Assembly (NCBI RefSeq): GCF_014836875.1
Contig: NZ_JACSQC010000008.1
Coordinates: 1 to 64,000, forward strand
DNA: 64,000 nt
Source: Arthrobacter pullicola
Lineage (GTDB): Bacteria > Actinomycetota > Actinomycetes > Actinomycetales > Micrococcaceae
Reading direction: 5' to 3'
The position numbers were made by a program, and so were the translations under genes. The notes below the pieces were generated by a model. The model had not been told where the DNA came from. It did not search any database and saw only the letters and a program-made list of their open reading frames with translations. Of the stretch, positions 38,247-47,009 are shown piece after piece. Every line of letters starts with the position of its first letter. The first letter of the stretch is position 1.

Positions 38247-38354
38247 GGAATCCTTCCAGGGCAGCCGAGTGCCGCCTCGCCGGGTAAAAATTCACCACAG
38301 ACCTCCCAAGTAGTTGCCTGAGTAAACTTTATCGCAGCATGCTGGAAGGATTCC
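38247..38354 (-). promoter_or_regulatory. Long-range 13-bp inverted repeat enclosing antiporter promoter and SD
   Basis: GGAATCCTTCCAG (38247-38259) and CTGGAAGGATTCC (38342-38354) are exact complements 82 bases apart. In leftward RNA the downstream arm carries the antiporter Shine-Dalgarno GGAAGGA. RNA that starts inside the spacer contains only the Shine-Dalgarno arm and is free. RNA reading through from the ureohydrolase-ThDP operon contains both arms and could hide it. An AT-rich stretch at 38308-38335 between the arms may hold the antiporter's own promoter. Confidence 0.5.
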
Positions 38355-38360
38355 GAAGAC

Positions 38361-40016
38361 CTACGCCGTCAGGTGCGTCGGCGCGAACAGCCGCAGCAGG
38401 GTTTCCACCACGACGACGTTCGGGCCTTCCTGCGCAAAGGACTCCTCCAGTGCCTGGCGCACACCCTCCGGTGCCACGCGCCGGGCGGGGATCCCGAAGG
38501 ACTCTGCCAGCTGGACGAAGTCGGGGCCGGCCAGTTCCGTGGCCGTGGCCTTGCCGAACGCATCCACCATGTACTCGCGCAGCACACCGTAGCCGCCGTC
38601 GTCCACAATCAGCCAGGTGACCGGCGTATCATGCTGCCGGGCCGTCGCAAGTTCGGCAATGGAGTACATGGCCGATCCGTCACCGGAAACGGCGAGCACC
38701 CGCTCGCCGAGTCCAACGGACGCTCCGATGGCTGCCGGGTAGCCGAAGCCGAGGCCGCCGGCGCCCTGGGCGGAGTGGAAGCCCCCGGACTTGGCGTCCC
38801 AGCAGCTCCAGGCCCAGTAGGCGGCGATCGTCATGTCCCAGTAGGTTTGCATGCCGGCAGGCACCGCGGCCCGGATGTCCGCCATGAACGTGCGTTCGTG
38901 ACTGAGATCCTGGGCATCAAGCCGGGCCGTGATGCGCGCCAGGGTGTCCGCGGTCAGCTCTTCGGGTGCCTGTCCATGCCAGTCCGGAGCCTGGGCGGGA
39001 GCCTGGAGCGCGGCGTCGAGGGCTGCGAGCGCCTGGCCGGCATCGGCCCGGATACCCAGAGCCGGACCGTTGGATTCCAACACCCGGGGCTCGGCGTCAA
39101 TCTGGATGATCCGCCCGCGCGGGGCGAAGGTGAAGTAGTTGGACGTGACTTCCCCCAGTGAGGAGCCGATGACCAGCAGGACGTCGGCGTCCTCCAGCAG
39201 CTCGGTGGCCCATTTGTCCTCCACCCAGGACTGCAGGGAGAGCGGGTGGGTCCAGGGGAAAGCCCCCTTGCCGCCGGGAGTGCAGATCACCGGTGCCCGG
39301 AGTTTTTCCGCGAGGGAAAGCAGGTGCGCCTCGCCGCGGCCGCGGCGGGTGCCGCCACCGGCAATGATCGCCGGGCGGCGGGCGGTGCTGAGCCACTTCA
39401 CCGCTTCGGTGACCAGTTCTCGGCGCGGCGGATTGTCAAAGGGTTCGGCCAGGGCATCCTCCACTGCGGGCACCACGATGGGCGCCAGCAGCACGTTCTG
39501 CGGCACCTCGACCCATACAGGTCCCATGGGCGAGGAGATCGCTTCCGTCCAGGCGTCCTGGATGGCCGAGGGAATGCCGGAGGCGTGCTGGATCAGGCGC
39601 TGGCTCTTAGTGACGTTCGCGGCAGAGGCCTTCTGGTCATCGAGCTGGTGGAGCATGCCACGGCGGCGGGCGCCGAGACCCTCGATCGGGATCTGGCTGG
39701 CCACCACAACCATGGGCACACCGGTGGCGTAGGCCTCCTGCAGTCCAGCCAGTGAGGTCAGCGCTCCCGGCCCGGTGGAGAGGAAGAGGACGCCGACTTC
39801 GCCGGTGGCCCGGGAGAACCCGTCCGCAGCGAAGGCGGCATTGTTTTCCACCCGGGAGGAGACAAACTCCAGGGAGGATCGGGACAGGGCATCGAACAAC
39901 CCGAGCGCATGCTGGCCGGGAATGCCGAAGACCGTGGTGGCGCCCAGCGCTTCCAGGGTTTCGACGACGAGGTCTCCACCGTTGCGTACCGCGGCACCGG
40001 GCGCCACCTGGCTCAT
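38361..40016 (-). CDS. ThDP-dependent decarboxylase, probably 2-ketoarginine (5-guanidino-2-oxopentanoate) type
   Basis: 551 residues. Pyr domain with [19 protein letters not shown] (catalytic Glu), and PP domain with [17 protein letters not shown] and [14 protein letters not shown]. Its start overlaps the stop of the agmatinase-family gene (40013-40016), so they are one translation-coupled unit. In the arginine 2-oxo acid pathway, AruI decarboxylates 2-ketoarginine to 4-guanidinobutyraldehyde and a ureohydrolase later splits 4-guanidinobutyrate. The pairing here fits that route, although oxidase and aldehyde dehydrogenase genes are not adjacent. Acetolactate-type chemistry on another substrate is possible. 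Confidence 0.78.
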   Translation of the reverse strand: MSQVAPGAAVRNGGDLVVETLEALGATTVFGIPGQHALGLFDALSRSSLEFVSSRVENNAAFAADGFSRATGEVGVLFLSTGPGALTSLAGLQEAYATGVPMVVVASQIPIEGLGARRRGMLHQLDDQKASAANVTKSQRLIQHASGIPSAIQDAWTEAISSPMGPVWVEVPQNVLLAPIVVPAVEDALAEPFDNPPRRELVTEAVKWLSTARRPAIIAGGGTRRGRGEAHLLSLAEKLRAPVICTPGGKGAFPWTHPLSLQSWVEDKWATELLEDADVLLVIGSSLGEVTSNYFTFAPRGRIIQIDAEPRVLESNGPALGIRADAGQALAALDAALQAPAQAPDWHGQAPEELTADTLARITARLDAQDLSHERTFMADIRAAVPAGMQTYWDMTIAAYWAWSCWDAKSGGFHSAQGAGGLGFGYPAAIGASVGLGERVLAVSGDGSAMYSIAELATARQHDTPVTWLIVDDGGYGVLREYMVDAFGKATATELAGPDFVQLAESFGIPARRVAPEGVRQALEESFAQEGPNVVVVETLLRLFAPTHLTA

Positions 40017-40984
40017 GCGGAGAGACCCATCAGGGTAATCAGGTCATAGGCGACATGGGAGGCGGCCACGGCGGTGATGTCCGCGTGGTCATAGGCGGGG
40101 GCAACTTCCACCACGTCCGCACCCACGAGGTTCATGCCGCGCATGCCGCGCAGGATTTCCAGCAGTTCCCGGCTGGTAATGCCGCCGGCTTCCGGGGTTC
40201 CCGTGCCGGGAGCGTGGGCCGGGTCAAGCACGTCGATATCCACCGAGATGTAGAGCGGGCGGCTGCCGATCCGGTCCCGCAGCTTCGCGACGACTTCATC
40301 CACGCCCTGGCGGAAGACGTCGGAGGAGGTCACGATGCCGAAGCCGAACCGCTTGTCGTCCTCCAGGTCCTTCTTGCCGTAGAGCGGTCCGCGGGTGCCG
40401 ACGTGCGAGATCGCCTCGGTGTCCAGGATTCCCTCCTCCACCGCCCGGCGGAACGGGGTGCCGTGGGTGTATTCGGCACCGAAGTAGGTGTCCCAGGTGT
40501 CCAGGTGTGCGTCGAAGTGCAGCATGGCGACCGGTTCCCCGGCCCGCTCGGCAGCGGCCCGCAGCAGCGGCAGGGCAATGGTGTGGTCGCCGCCGAGGGT
40601 CACCAGCTTGGTGCCGCCTTCGGTCAGCTCCAGCGCTCCGGCCTGGATCGTTTCGATGGCCTCGTTGATGTTGAACGGGTTTACGGCCAGGTCACCGGCG
40701 TCGGCAACCTGCAGGTTCTCGAACGGAGAGGTGTCCTGCGCCGGGTTGTAGGGGCGCAGCAGGCGGGAGGCTTCGCGGATGTGGTTGCCGCCGAACCGCG
40801 CGCCGGGGCGGTAGGAGACTCCGGTGTCGAAGGGGACGCCGACCACGGCGACGTCGGCATGCTCCACCTGGTCCAGCCGCGGGAGACGGGCGTAAGTGGC
40901 TGCCCCTGCATAACGCGGAATCTGCGCTGCGTCGATCGGGCCCACTTTGCCGTTGACGTTGATGCGCGGCTGGTTCTTTTCCAC
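40013..40984 (-). CDS. speB: Agmatinase/guanidinobutyrase-family ureohydrolase
   Basis: 323 residues. The Mn-binding ureohydrolase motifs are all present: [29 protein letters not shown] and [20 protein letters not shown]. It hydrolyses a guanidino compound to urea and an amine: agmatine to putrescine, or 4-guanidinobutyrate to GABA. Coupling to a ThDP decarboxylase favours the guanidinobutyrate reading. It is the first gene of the leftward operon, divergent from an FAD monooxygenase across about 150 AT-rich bases. The speB symbol is used in the family sense. Confidence 0.88.
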   Translation of the reverse strand: MEKNQPRINVNGKVGPIDAAQIPRYAGAATYARLPRLDQVEHADVAVVGVPFDTGVSYRPGARFGGNHIREASRLLRPYNPAQDTSPFENLQVADAGDLAVNPFNINEAIETIQAGALELTEGGTKLVTLGGDHTIALPLLRAAAERAGEPVAMLHFDAHLDTWDTYFGAEYTHGTPFRRAVEEGILDTEAISHVGTRGPLYGKKDLEDDKRFGFGIVTSSDVFRQGVDEVVAKLRDRIGSRPLYISVDIDVLDPAHAPGTGTPEAGGITSRELLEILRGMRGMNLVGADVVEVAPAYDHADITAVAASHVAYDLITLMGLSA

Positions 40985-41135
40985 TGAGTATCACTCCCGT
41001 TTGATTCTGAAGGTGCCGTGGTGGCATCTGCTTCGATGCTATCCGGCCAAGCTGCAAAAGTTATCTAATAGGCATCAAATGTTTATCGATACGCTAAAGT
41101 GGAAGACCGGTCGGCGTCAAGACTAGGCTGTGACT
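40985..41135. promoter_or_regulatory. Divergent promoter region, ureohydrolase operon and monooxygenase
   Basis: This gap is AT-rich at 41055-41100 and includes the palindrome TATCGATA (41084-41091) and repeated TTATC. On the plus strand TAGGCT (41124-41129), then GTGACT and ATG 41136, fits a leaderless monooxygenase transcript. The leftward promoter probably lies in the AT-rich part, where an XRE-cupin regulator could bind. Confidence 0.45.
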
Positions 41136-42839
41136 ATGGCGGACCGGTCGAGCTTTGCGAACAATGATGGAATGAACTACGACGTCGATGTCCTGATTGT
41201 GGGCGCGGGACCGACTGGGCTGGCCCTTGCCGCCCAGCTCTCCAGCTACGGCACCAGCTTCCGGATCATCGACCGCAGGCAGACTCCTTCCCTGCAGTCC
41301 CGGGCCCTGGCCGTCCAGCCGCGCACCCTCGAAGCACTGCGGCCCTTTGGCATCAGCGAAGCCCTGGCGCGCAGCGGCAAGCCGGCCCACCAGCTCCAGC
41401 TCCACCTGCCCGGCGACGAGACGCTGCCGATCGGCCTGTTCGACACCGGGATTGAAGATTCCGCCCACCAGGAGCTGCTCTTCCTTCCGCAGGCGGACAC
41501 CGAACGCATCCTCTCCTCCTACCTGGCCAGCCGCGGGGTGCGCGTTGAACGCGGCGCGGAGCTCCTGGACCTCGAACGGCTTGACCCCGAGGACCCGTTT
41601 GCCGGCATGGAAGCCCGCGTGCAGCGCCAGGACCGCGGCATCGACCGCATCCGGGCCCGGTACGTGGTGGGGGCCGACGGCGTGGACAGCACCGTGCGGC
41701 GCCGCGCCGGCATGGACTTCCGCGGCTCCGGGTACACGGACACGTTTGTGCTGGCGGACCTGGAGATCGACGGCGCCGAACCTGCTGCCGTGCATGCCTA
41801 CCCCACCGAGGATGGCTTTATGGTGCTCTTCCCGCTCGGGCACCCCGCCAGCTGGCGGATGATCAGCCTCAAGGACCGCGGCGACCGCCGCGGCGCCACC
41901 TTGGAAACCCTCCAGGAAACCGCCGACCGGTTCTCCGGCGGAGCCCTGACCCTGCGGGATCCACAGTGGATCAGCAGCTTCAAACTGTCCCACCAGATGG
42001 CCGAGTACTTCCAGTGGGGATCCGTCTTCCTGGCCGGCGACGCGGCTCACGTGCACTCCCCCGTGGGCGGACAGGGCATGAATACCGGCATCCAGGATTC
42101 CCTGAACCTTGGCTGGAAACTGGCTTTCGGCGCCCGCGGCCTGGCCTCGGAGGAATTGATCGACAGCTATGCGGCTGAACGCCGTCCGGTTGCCCGCGGC
42201 ATCGTGGCTTTCACTGACCGCCTGTTCAAGCTCGCCACCAGCCGCAATGCTTTGAAGAAGCTGCCCCGGACCAAGCTCCTTCCCGCGCTGGCACCCGTTG
42301 TGGCCGCCAGCGACCGCCTGCGCAGCCGTGCCTTCCGCACCATGTCCCAGCTGGGTATCCATTACCGCGGCAGCACCCTGTCAGAGACCGGACCCAACCG
42401 GCTGCCTCCCCTCCTCGCGGCCGGCCCGCGTCCAGGCGACCGGCTGCCGGACGCCGTCGTGCATTACCAGGACCACGAGCGCAGGCTCCAGGACCTGGTC
42501 GCAGCACCGGGGTTCCATGTCCTGCTCACCGGCCCGGGCTGGCCGGAGGACACCCCGCAGCAGCTGCATTCCGCTTTGTCCGGGCTCGGCGGCCTGCTGA
42601 GCGTGCAGCGCCTGGTGGTCGGCAGCCGGCTGATGCCCGGCGGCCCCGGGGTCATTCAGGACACCAGCGGCCTGGCGTTTGAGCGGCTCGGCCTTTCGGC
42701 CCGCCGCCCGGAGATCATCGTCATCCGCCCCGACGGTTACATCGGGTACCGTTCCTCCGGCACAAACATCAACGGGCCGGTCAGCTATCTGGAGCGGCTC
42801 ACCGGTGCCGGCGAGCGGTCGTCACTGCAGACGGCTTGA
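41136..42839 (+). CDS. FAD-dependent monooxygenase, phenol hydroxylase (PheA/TfdB) type
   Basis: 567 residues. FAD motif VLIVGAGPTGLALAAQLSSYG, RALAVQPRTLEALRPFGI, DG motif VVGADGVDSTVRRRAG, and VFLAGDAAHVHSPVGGQGMN, followed by a C-terminal thioredoxin-like domain typical of PheA/TfdB/MhpA-type aromatic hydroxylases (HVLLTGPGWPED to VIRPDGYIGYR). It would hydroxylate an aromatic ring with NAD(P)H and O2. ATG 41136 is preferred over GTG 41130 because of the -10 box placement. It ends 4 bases from the convergent regulator gene. Confidence 0.9.
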   Translation: MADRSSFANNDGMNYDVDVLIVGAGPTGLALAAQLSSYGTSFRIIDRRQTPSLQSRALAVQPRTLEALRPFGISEALARSGKPAHQLQLHLPGDETLPIGLFDTGIEDSAHQELLFLPQADTERILSSYLASRGVRVERGAELLDLERLDPEDPFAGMEARVQRQDRGIDRIRARYVVGADGVDSTVRRRAGMDFRGSGYTDTFVLADLEIDGAEPAAVHAYPTEDGFMVLFPLGHPASWRMISLKDRGDRRGATLETLQETADRFSGGALTLRDPQWISSFKLSHQMAEYFQWGSVFLAGDAAHVHSPVGGQGMNTGIQDSLNLGWKLAFGARGLASEELIDSYAAERRPVARGIVAFTDRLFKLATSRNALKKLPRTKLLPALAPVVAASDRLRSRAFRTMSQLGIHYRGSTLSETGPNRLPPLLAAGPRPGDRLPDAVVHYQDHERRLQDLVAAPGFHVLLTGPGWPEDTPQQLHSALSGLGGLLSVQRLVVGSRLMPGGPGVIQDTSGLAFERLGLSARRPEIIVIRPDGYIGYRSSGTNINGPVSYLERLTGAGERSSLQTA

Positions 42840-42843
42840 CCGT

Positions 42844-43422
42844 CTAAGCGGTGCCGGGACTAACCAGTGTCCAGATCACGACGGCGGCGGCACTGTCATC
42901 GGGGTTCCGCCAGGAGTGCGGTTCCTTCCCCGGGAACGTGACAGTATCCCCGGCCGTCAGGGCCATGGTTTCGGTGGTGAAAACCAGGTCCAGGCGGCCC
43001 TCGGCCACGTGTAGCACCTCGACGTCGCAGTCCACGGAATACAAATCCGATTCCCCTGATCCGCCGGGCACTATCTGCGAGCGGATCACCTGAACCCGGC
43101 GTTCGGTGCGCGGGGTAACCAGCCGTTCGTTGATGCCGTCGCCGCCCAGGTTAATCCCGGGTGCTTCGGGCCAGCGGACCAAGGTGGTTTCGGGCGGGAC
43201 GAAAAGATCGCCGATGGAGATGGACAGGACCTGGCACAGAGTCACCAGGGAGGCGACGGACGGTGAGGTGAGGTCACGCTCAACCCTGCTGAGAAACCCT
43301 TTGGTCAGGCCGGTGGAGTCAGCCACCTGCTCGATCGTGAGATGGCGGGCCTGGCGTGCAGTCCGGATCCGGGATCCGATGGCCAGCGGCGCGTTGCTGG
43401 GCTCAATTGCGAGTGCCTTCAT
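42844..43422 (-). CDS. XRE-family regulator with C-terminal cupin domain
   Basis: 192 residues. An N-terminal helix-turn-helix (IGSRIRTARQARHLTIEQVA, then GLTKGFLSRVERDLTSPSVA) precedes a cupin sensor domain (EVLHVAEGRLDLVF to TFPGKEPHSWRNPDD). HTH-cupin proteins such as PuuR often control polyamine or amino-acid catabolism, so the nearby ureohydrolase operon is a plausible target. The start at 43422 (MKALAIE) follows AAAGGAG, 10 bases upstream. The 291 bases upstream hold no convincing gene; they probably contain the promoter. Confidence 0.88.
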   Translation of the reverse strand: MKALAIEPSNAPLAIGSRIRTARQARHLTIEQVADSTGLTKGFLSRVERDLTSPSVASLVTLCQVLSISIGDLFVPPETTLVRWPEAPGINLGGDGINERLVTPRTERRVQVIRSQIVPGGSGESDLYSVDCDVEVLHVAEGRLDLVFTTETMALTAGDTVTFPGKEPHSWRNPDDSAAAVVIWTLVSPGTA

Positions 43423-43713
43423 TGGCTGGCAGCTCCTTTCCTCGCCGTTCCGCGAGCATACCCGGGACTCGCGGGCAGAAGAATTTGAGGGAAAGAAGAT
43501 GTCGCCCGGCGCCGCTGAGAAGTCGAAGTTCGGCTGCTGTATTTCACGGTTTTTGACCAGTCCCACCGCGCACACTAGCGTACGGGTAAACAATCGTTTC
43601 CTCGCGGCAAACACCTCTTGCAGCAAAACGGCTTGAAGCCGCCGGCTGGGCGGCCCCATTAGCTGCATCGGGTCCGGACGGATCATCCCCTGCCCGTCCG
43701 GGCCCGGTGCTTT

Positions 43714-44877
43714 TTACGGCGTGGAGTCCTGCGCCACGTCAGCGTCGGCTGACTCCGCCACTTCGGCCGGTTCGGCGGGATCACCGGTGTCCTCACCGGT
43801 CCAGACCTTGATAATGGCCCAGGTGACGGCCGCAATCGGTACGGAAAGGATCGCCCCGATGATGCCGGCCAGGATAGTGCCGGCGGTCAGCGCCAGCAGG
43901 ATAACCAGAGCGTGAATGCTGAGGGTCTTGCCCATCACGACCGGTTGCAGGAAATTCCCCTCGAGCTGGTTCACGGCGATGATCACAATGACGACGATCA
44001 GCGCGACGAGGGGACCGTTGGCAACCAGCGCGATGAGCGCGGCCAGGATGCCTGCCGCCGTCGCACCAACCAACGGAATGAACGAACCGACAAAAACGAT
44101 CACGGACAGCGGCAGTGCCAGCGGAACACCCAGAATGAACAGTGCGGCGCCGATGCAGACCGCATCCACGGCCGCGACGATCGCCGTACCGCGGACATAA
44201 CTGCCAAGCACCTCCATGGTCCTGTTTCCGGCAAGCGTGGCCTTCTCCAGCCTTTCGCCCCGGAACCAGCGCAGCATGAACGCCCAGATCCGGTCCCCGT
44301 CCTTCAGGAAGTAGAAGAGAACCACGGCCATCAGCAAAAATCCGGTGGCAAAGGACCCTGCAGCGCTCAGGCCGGCGATGGCGCCGTTGCCGACGGTGCT
44401 GGAAGTCGCGAAGTCCAGCACCGCGTCCCGGGCATCCTCGATCGCATCGGAATCGATGGCGAAAGGGCTGCTTTGTACAAGGTCATAGAGCTTGTTGAAC
44501 CCCGCAGCTGCCTGGTCCACCAGCGTGGACCATTCACTGCGGATCGCGAAGACGATTCCCGTGACCAGTCCGCCGAAAACACCCAGCAGGAGCAGGAAAG
44601 AAGTTCCCGTCGCCAGCGCCCCCGGCCAGCCCTTGCGCCGAAGCCAGTTGACGAACGGCGCAATGGCCGCAGCGAGAATGAGGGCCAGGAGCACGGGGAT
44701 AACAACCAGGCTTATCCGGGTCAGGGCGAAGACGCCGAGGCTGACCAGCAGCAGCACCAGCAGTACCTGCGCCGACCGCAGGGCGGCATGGCCGAGGCCG
44801 TCCTCCCAGTAGCGGCGCGGTTGGGATAGGTTGGGCCCGGAACCAGGCTGGCTGTCCATCGTGTGTGTTTCCCCCAT
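43714..44877 (-). CDS. AI-2E family transporter (PerM-like)
   Basis: 387 residues. Eight hydrophobic segments in the AI-2E exporter order: VLLVLLLVSLGVFALT, LVVIPVLLALILAAAIAPFV, a long periplasmic or cytoplasmic helical stretch, then the C-terminal GNFLQPVVMGKTLSIHALVILLAL motif. The family includes the AI-2 exporter TqsA, Na+/H+ antiporters and unassigned permeases, so the substrate is open. The C-terminal tail is acidic. It lies 29 bases after the acyl-CoA ligase and may be co-transcribed. The start is 44877 or the ATG 18 bases inside; the second has GGGGGA about 12 bases upstream. Confidence 0.88.
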   Translation of the reverse strand: MGETHTMDSQPGSGPNLSQPRRYWEDGLGHAALRSAQVLLVLLLVSLGVFALTRISLVVIPVLLALILAAAIAPFVNWLRRKGWPGALATGTSFLLLLGVFGGLVTGIVFAIRSEWSTLVDQAAAGFNKLYDLVQSSPFAIDSDAIEDARDAVLDFATSSTVGNGAIAGLSAAGSFATGFLLMAVVLFYFLKDGDRIWAFMLRWFRGERLEKATLAGNRTMEVLGSYVRGTAIVAAVDAVCIGAALFILGVPLALPLSVIVFVGSFIPLVGATAAGILAALIALVANGPLVALIVVIVIIAVNQLEGNFLQPVVMGKTLSIHALVILLALTAGTILAGIIGAILSVPIAAVTWAIIKVWTGEDTGDPAEPAEVAESADADVAQDSTP

Positions 44878-44906
44878 TGGGTTGCGGTCCGGTTGCAGTG
44901 CCGGCT

Positions 44907-46676
44907 TTAGGTTGCGGGTCCGGCCTCGTGGCCGGTGCCTGTGTCTTTGTCTTTGTTCTCGTTGCCCAGCAGCGATTCGCGCACGTGCCGCCGGAGGACC
45001 TTCCCGATCAGCGAACGGGGCAGGTCCGGAATCTGCACGATCCGGCGCGGGACCTTGTAGGCGGCCAGTTCGTTGCGGACGAAGGAACGGAGTTCGTCGG
45101 GGTCGAAGACCGCATCGGGCTTGGCCACGACGGCGGCCACCACGTCCTCGCCGCCGCCCGTGCGGGTGAGGCCCACTACTGCTGCTTCGGCGACGGCCGG
45201 GTGCCGCTTCAGGGCTTCTTCCACTTCGGAGGGAGACACATTGAACCCGCCCGTGATAATCAGTTCCTTGATCCGGTCACGGATGGTGACAAAGTCGTCG
45301 TCATCCACCGAGACAATGTCTCCGGTCCGGAACCAGCCGCCGTCGAGCAGCGCCGCACGTGTTTCCACGGGTTTATTCCAGTAGCCCTGGAACACCTGGG
45401 GGCCGCGGATCAGCAGTTCTCCTGCCTCTCCGCGCTTCCGTTCCTTGGTGGGATCCTCCGGATCGACCACTTTGATGTCGGTGAGCGGGAATGGCACACC
45501 CACGGTTCCGGGTTTGCGGGTCGGGCCCATGGGATTGCCCAGGGCCACGGGCGAGGTTTCCGTCAGGCCGTATCCCTCGATCAGATATCCGCCGGTCGCT
45601 TTTTCCCATGCCTCGACCGTTGCCGCCGGGAGGTTCATGGCACCTGAGATGGCGAAGCGGACTCCCTTCAGGGACACGCCCGCCTGCTCGGCTCCAGCCA
45701 CTATCCGGTCATAGATCGGCGGGACCGCCGGCAGGAAGGTGGGCGGAGTCTTGCGGGCGGCCTTCAGGACCAGGTCGACGTCGAACTTCGGGAACAGGAC
45801 CAGCCGTGCCCCGATGCTCATGGCGAAGGTGAGGCTGAGCGTCAGTCCATAGGCGTGGAACATGGGCAGGACACCGTAGACCGTCTCCTTGCCAGGGCGC
45901 ACCCCGGGGATCCAGGCACGGCCCTGGGCGGCGTTCGCCATCAGGTTTCCGTGGGTGAGCATGGCACCCTTGGGATCCGCCGTCGTCCCGGATGTGTACT
46001 GGATTGCCGCGAGATCCTCAGCTTTGGGCTTAGGATGCCGCCGCGGCAGCGGCCTGTTCTCCAACAGCTTCTTCCAGGTCAGGACCCGGCGTCCGGCACT
46101 GCGGGGCAACTTGTCCGCTGCGAGCGCCTTCCGGCTTTTGCGGACTGCCGGCAGTGGAAGCTTCAGCGCCAGCTGGGTCAGCCGGGGCATGGCACTAATC
46201 AGGTCCACGGACACAATCGTGCGGACCGGGATATCCGCGGGGAGGGACTGGACCCGGTCCACGGACTTGTCCCAGACGATGGCCACGGTGGCCCCGTGGT
46301 CCTCAAACTGGTGGCGCAGTTCCCTGTCGGTGTACAGCGGATTGTGTTCCACGACCACCGCGCCCAGGCGCAGCACAGCATAAAACGCCACGACGTGCTG
46401 CGGGGAATTCGGCAGCACCAGCGCAACCCGGTCCCCTTTGCGGACGCCCAGCCGTTTCAGGCCGGCAGCCGCCCGGCGGATCTGCTCCCCCAGGTCCCGG
46501 TAGGACGTGGCGGCACCGAAGAACTGCAGTGCGGGTTTAGACCCGTATTTACTGACTGAGGTCTCAACCATGTCAATCAGGGAGCCCTCGGGAAGCACCA
46601 GGTCCGCCGGAACGCCCTCGGCGTAGTGCCGGATCCAGGGCCGGTGGTCAAAGAGTGCTTTTGCAGCTTTACTCAC
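44907..46676 (-). CDS. fadD: Long-chain fatty acid--CoA ligase
   Basis: 589 residues of the ANL superfamily. The AMP-binding motif is IQYTSGTTADPKGAMLTHGN, then MFHAYGLTLSLTFAM, GYGLTETSPVAL, GWFRTGDIVSVDDDDF, and the C-terminal DRIKELIITGGFNVSPSEVEE with IGKVLRRHVRE. It activates fatty acids to acyl-CoA for beta-oxidation or lipid synthesis. The start is taken as GTG 46676, since TAGAGT lies 7 bases upstream and would give a leaderless mRNA; a longer frame to 46715 would include the promoter. It is divergent from the riboswitch-controlled transporter. Confidence 0.9.
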   Translation of the reverse strand: MSKAAKALFDHRPWIRHYAEGVPADLVLPEGSLIDMVETSVSKYGSKPALQFFGAATSYRDLGEQIRRAAAGLKRLGVRKGDRVALVLPNSPQHVVAFYAVLRLGAVVVEHNPLYTDRELRHQFEDHGATVAIVWDKSVDRVQSLPADIPVRTIVSVDLISAMPRLTQLALKLPLPAVRKSRKALAADKLPRSAGRRVLTWKKLLENRPLPRRHPKPKAEDLAAIQYTSGTTADPKGAMLTHGNLMANAAQGRAWIPGVRPGKETVYGVLPMFHAYGLTLSLTFAMSIGARLVLFPKFDVDLVLKAARKTPPTFLPAVPPIYDRIVAGAEQAGVSLKGVRFAISGAMNLPAATVEAWEKATGGYLIEGYGLTETSPVALGNPMGPTRKPGTVGVPFPLTDIKVVDPEDPTKERKRGEAGELLIRGPQVFQGYWNKPVETRAALLDGGWFRTGDIVSVDDDDFVTIRDRIKELIITGGFNVSPSEVEEALKRHPAVAEAAVVGLTRTGGGEDVVAAVVAKPDAVFDPDELRSFVRNELAAYKVPRRIVQIPDLPRSLIGKVLRRHVRESLLGNENKDKDTGTGHEAGPAT

Positions 46677-46782
46677 GAGTTGAACTCTATCCGGTGCGGG
46701 GCCGGGATCAGGCACCCGGCCACAGCTGCTTTCACGCCCATCACAGTTGGCCCTCCTCAGGGAATCGCGCCGTGTTCTCGGC

Positions 46783-46788
46783 TACACT
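46783..46788 (+). promoter_or_regulatory. -10 box of the Mn riboswitch transcript
   Basis: TACACT lies 6 bases before the first base of the riboswitch P1 helix (46795), so transcription would start at or just before the aptamer. Confidence 0.55.
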
Positions 46789-46794
46789 GGAAAA

Positions 46795-46950
46795 CCGAAG
46801 GGGAGTAGCTCCGGTCTCACTCCAATTTTAGTTTTCGGCTGCGGCCGCGCCGAAATTGGCTGCGATTCCGAGGCCTGTCGACATACTGGCTGCAGCAGCA
46901 GCCCGGCAGTCCACCGCTGGTGCACCGCACCCGGCGAGCGAGACCTTCGG
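46795..46950 (+). ncRNA. yybP-ykoY manganese riboswitch aptamer
   Basis: The conserved 5' element GGGGAGTAGC (46800-46809) and the 3' element GAGACC (around 46940) are the hallmarks of yybP-ykoY RNAs, which bind Mn2+. A perfect 7-bp P1 helix (CCGAAGG 46795-46801 with CCTTCGG 46944-46950) encloses them, with paired arms in between. It lies in the 5' leader of a ferritin-VIT transporter gene, a fitting target for a Mn2+ sensor: high Mn2+ would turn on export. Confidence 0.85.
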
Positions 46951-46993
46951 CCAGTATCCCAACAGCTGGCCGGAGCCCCCTGCCGCTCCGGCC
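46949..46993 (+). promoter_or_regulatory. Expression platform: two mutually exclusive hairpins
   Basis: GGCCGGAGC (46968-46976) pairs with GCTCCGGCC (46985-46993) in a 9-bp hairpin ending 6 bases before the Shine-Dalgarno AGGAG (47000-47004). An alternative helix, GGCCAG (46949-46954) with CTGGCC (46966-46971), overlaps both the 3' edge of P1 and the left arm of that hairpin. The two cannot coexist, as expected for a switch. There is no U-tract, so control is probably at translation or by factor-dependent termination. Confidence 0.6.
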
Positions 46994-47009
46994 ATGACCA
47001 GGAGCGTTT

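Noticed and set aside
43423-43713. Upstream extension of the XRE-cupin gene
   Set aside because: The extra residues would precede the family's usual start; the ATG at 43422 has a Shine-Dalgarno and a normal N-terminus.
46861-46990. Short open frames inside the transporter leader
   Set aside because: The region is fully explained by the riboswitch aptamer and its hairpins; no Shine-Dalgarno.
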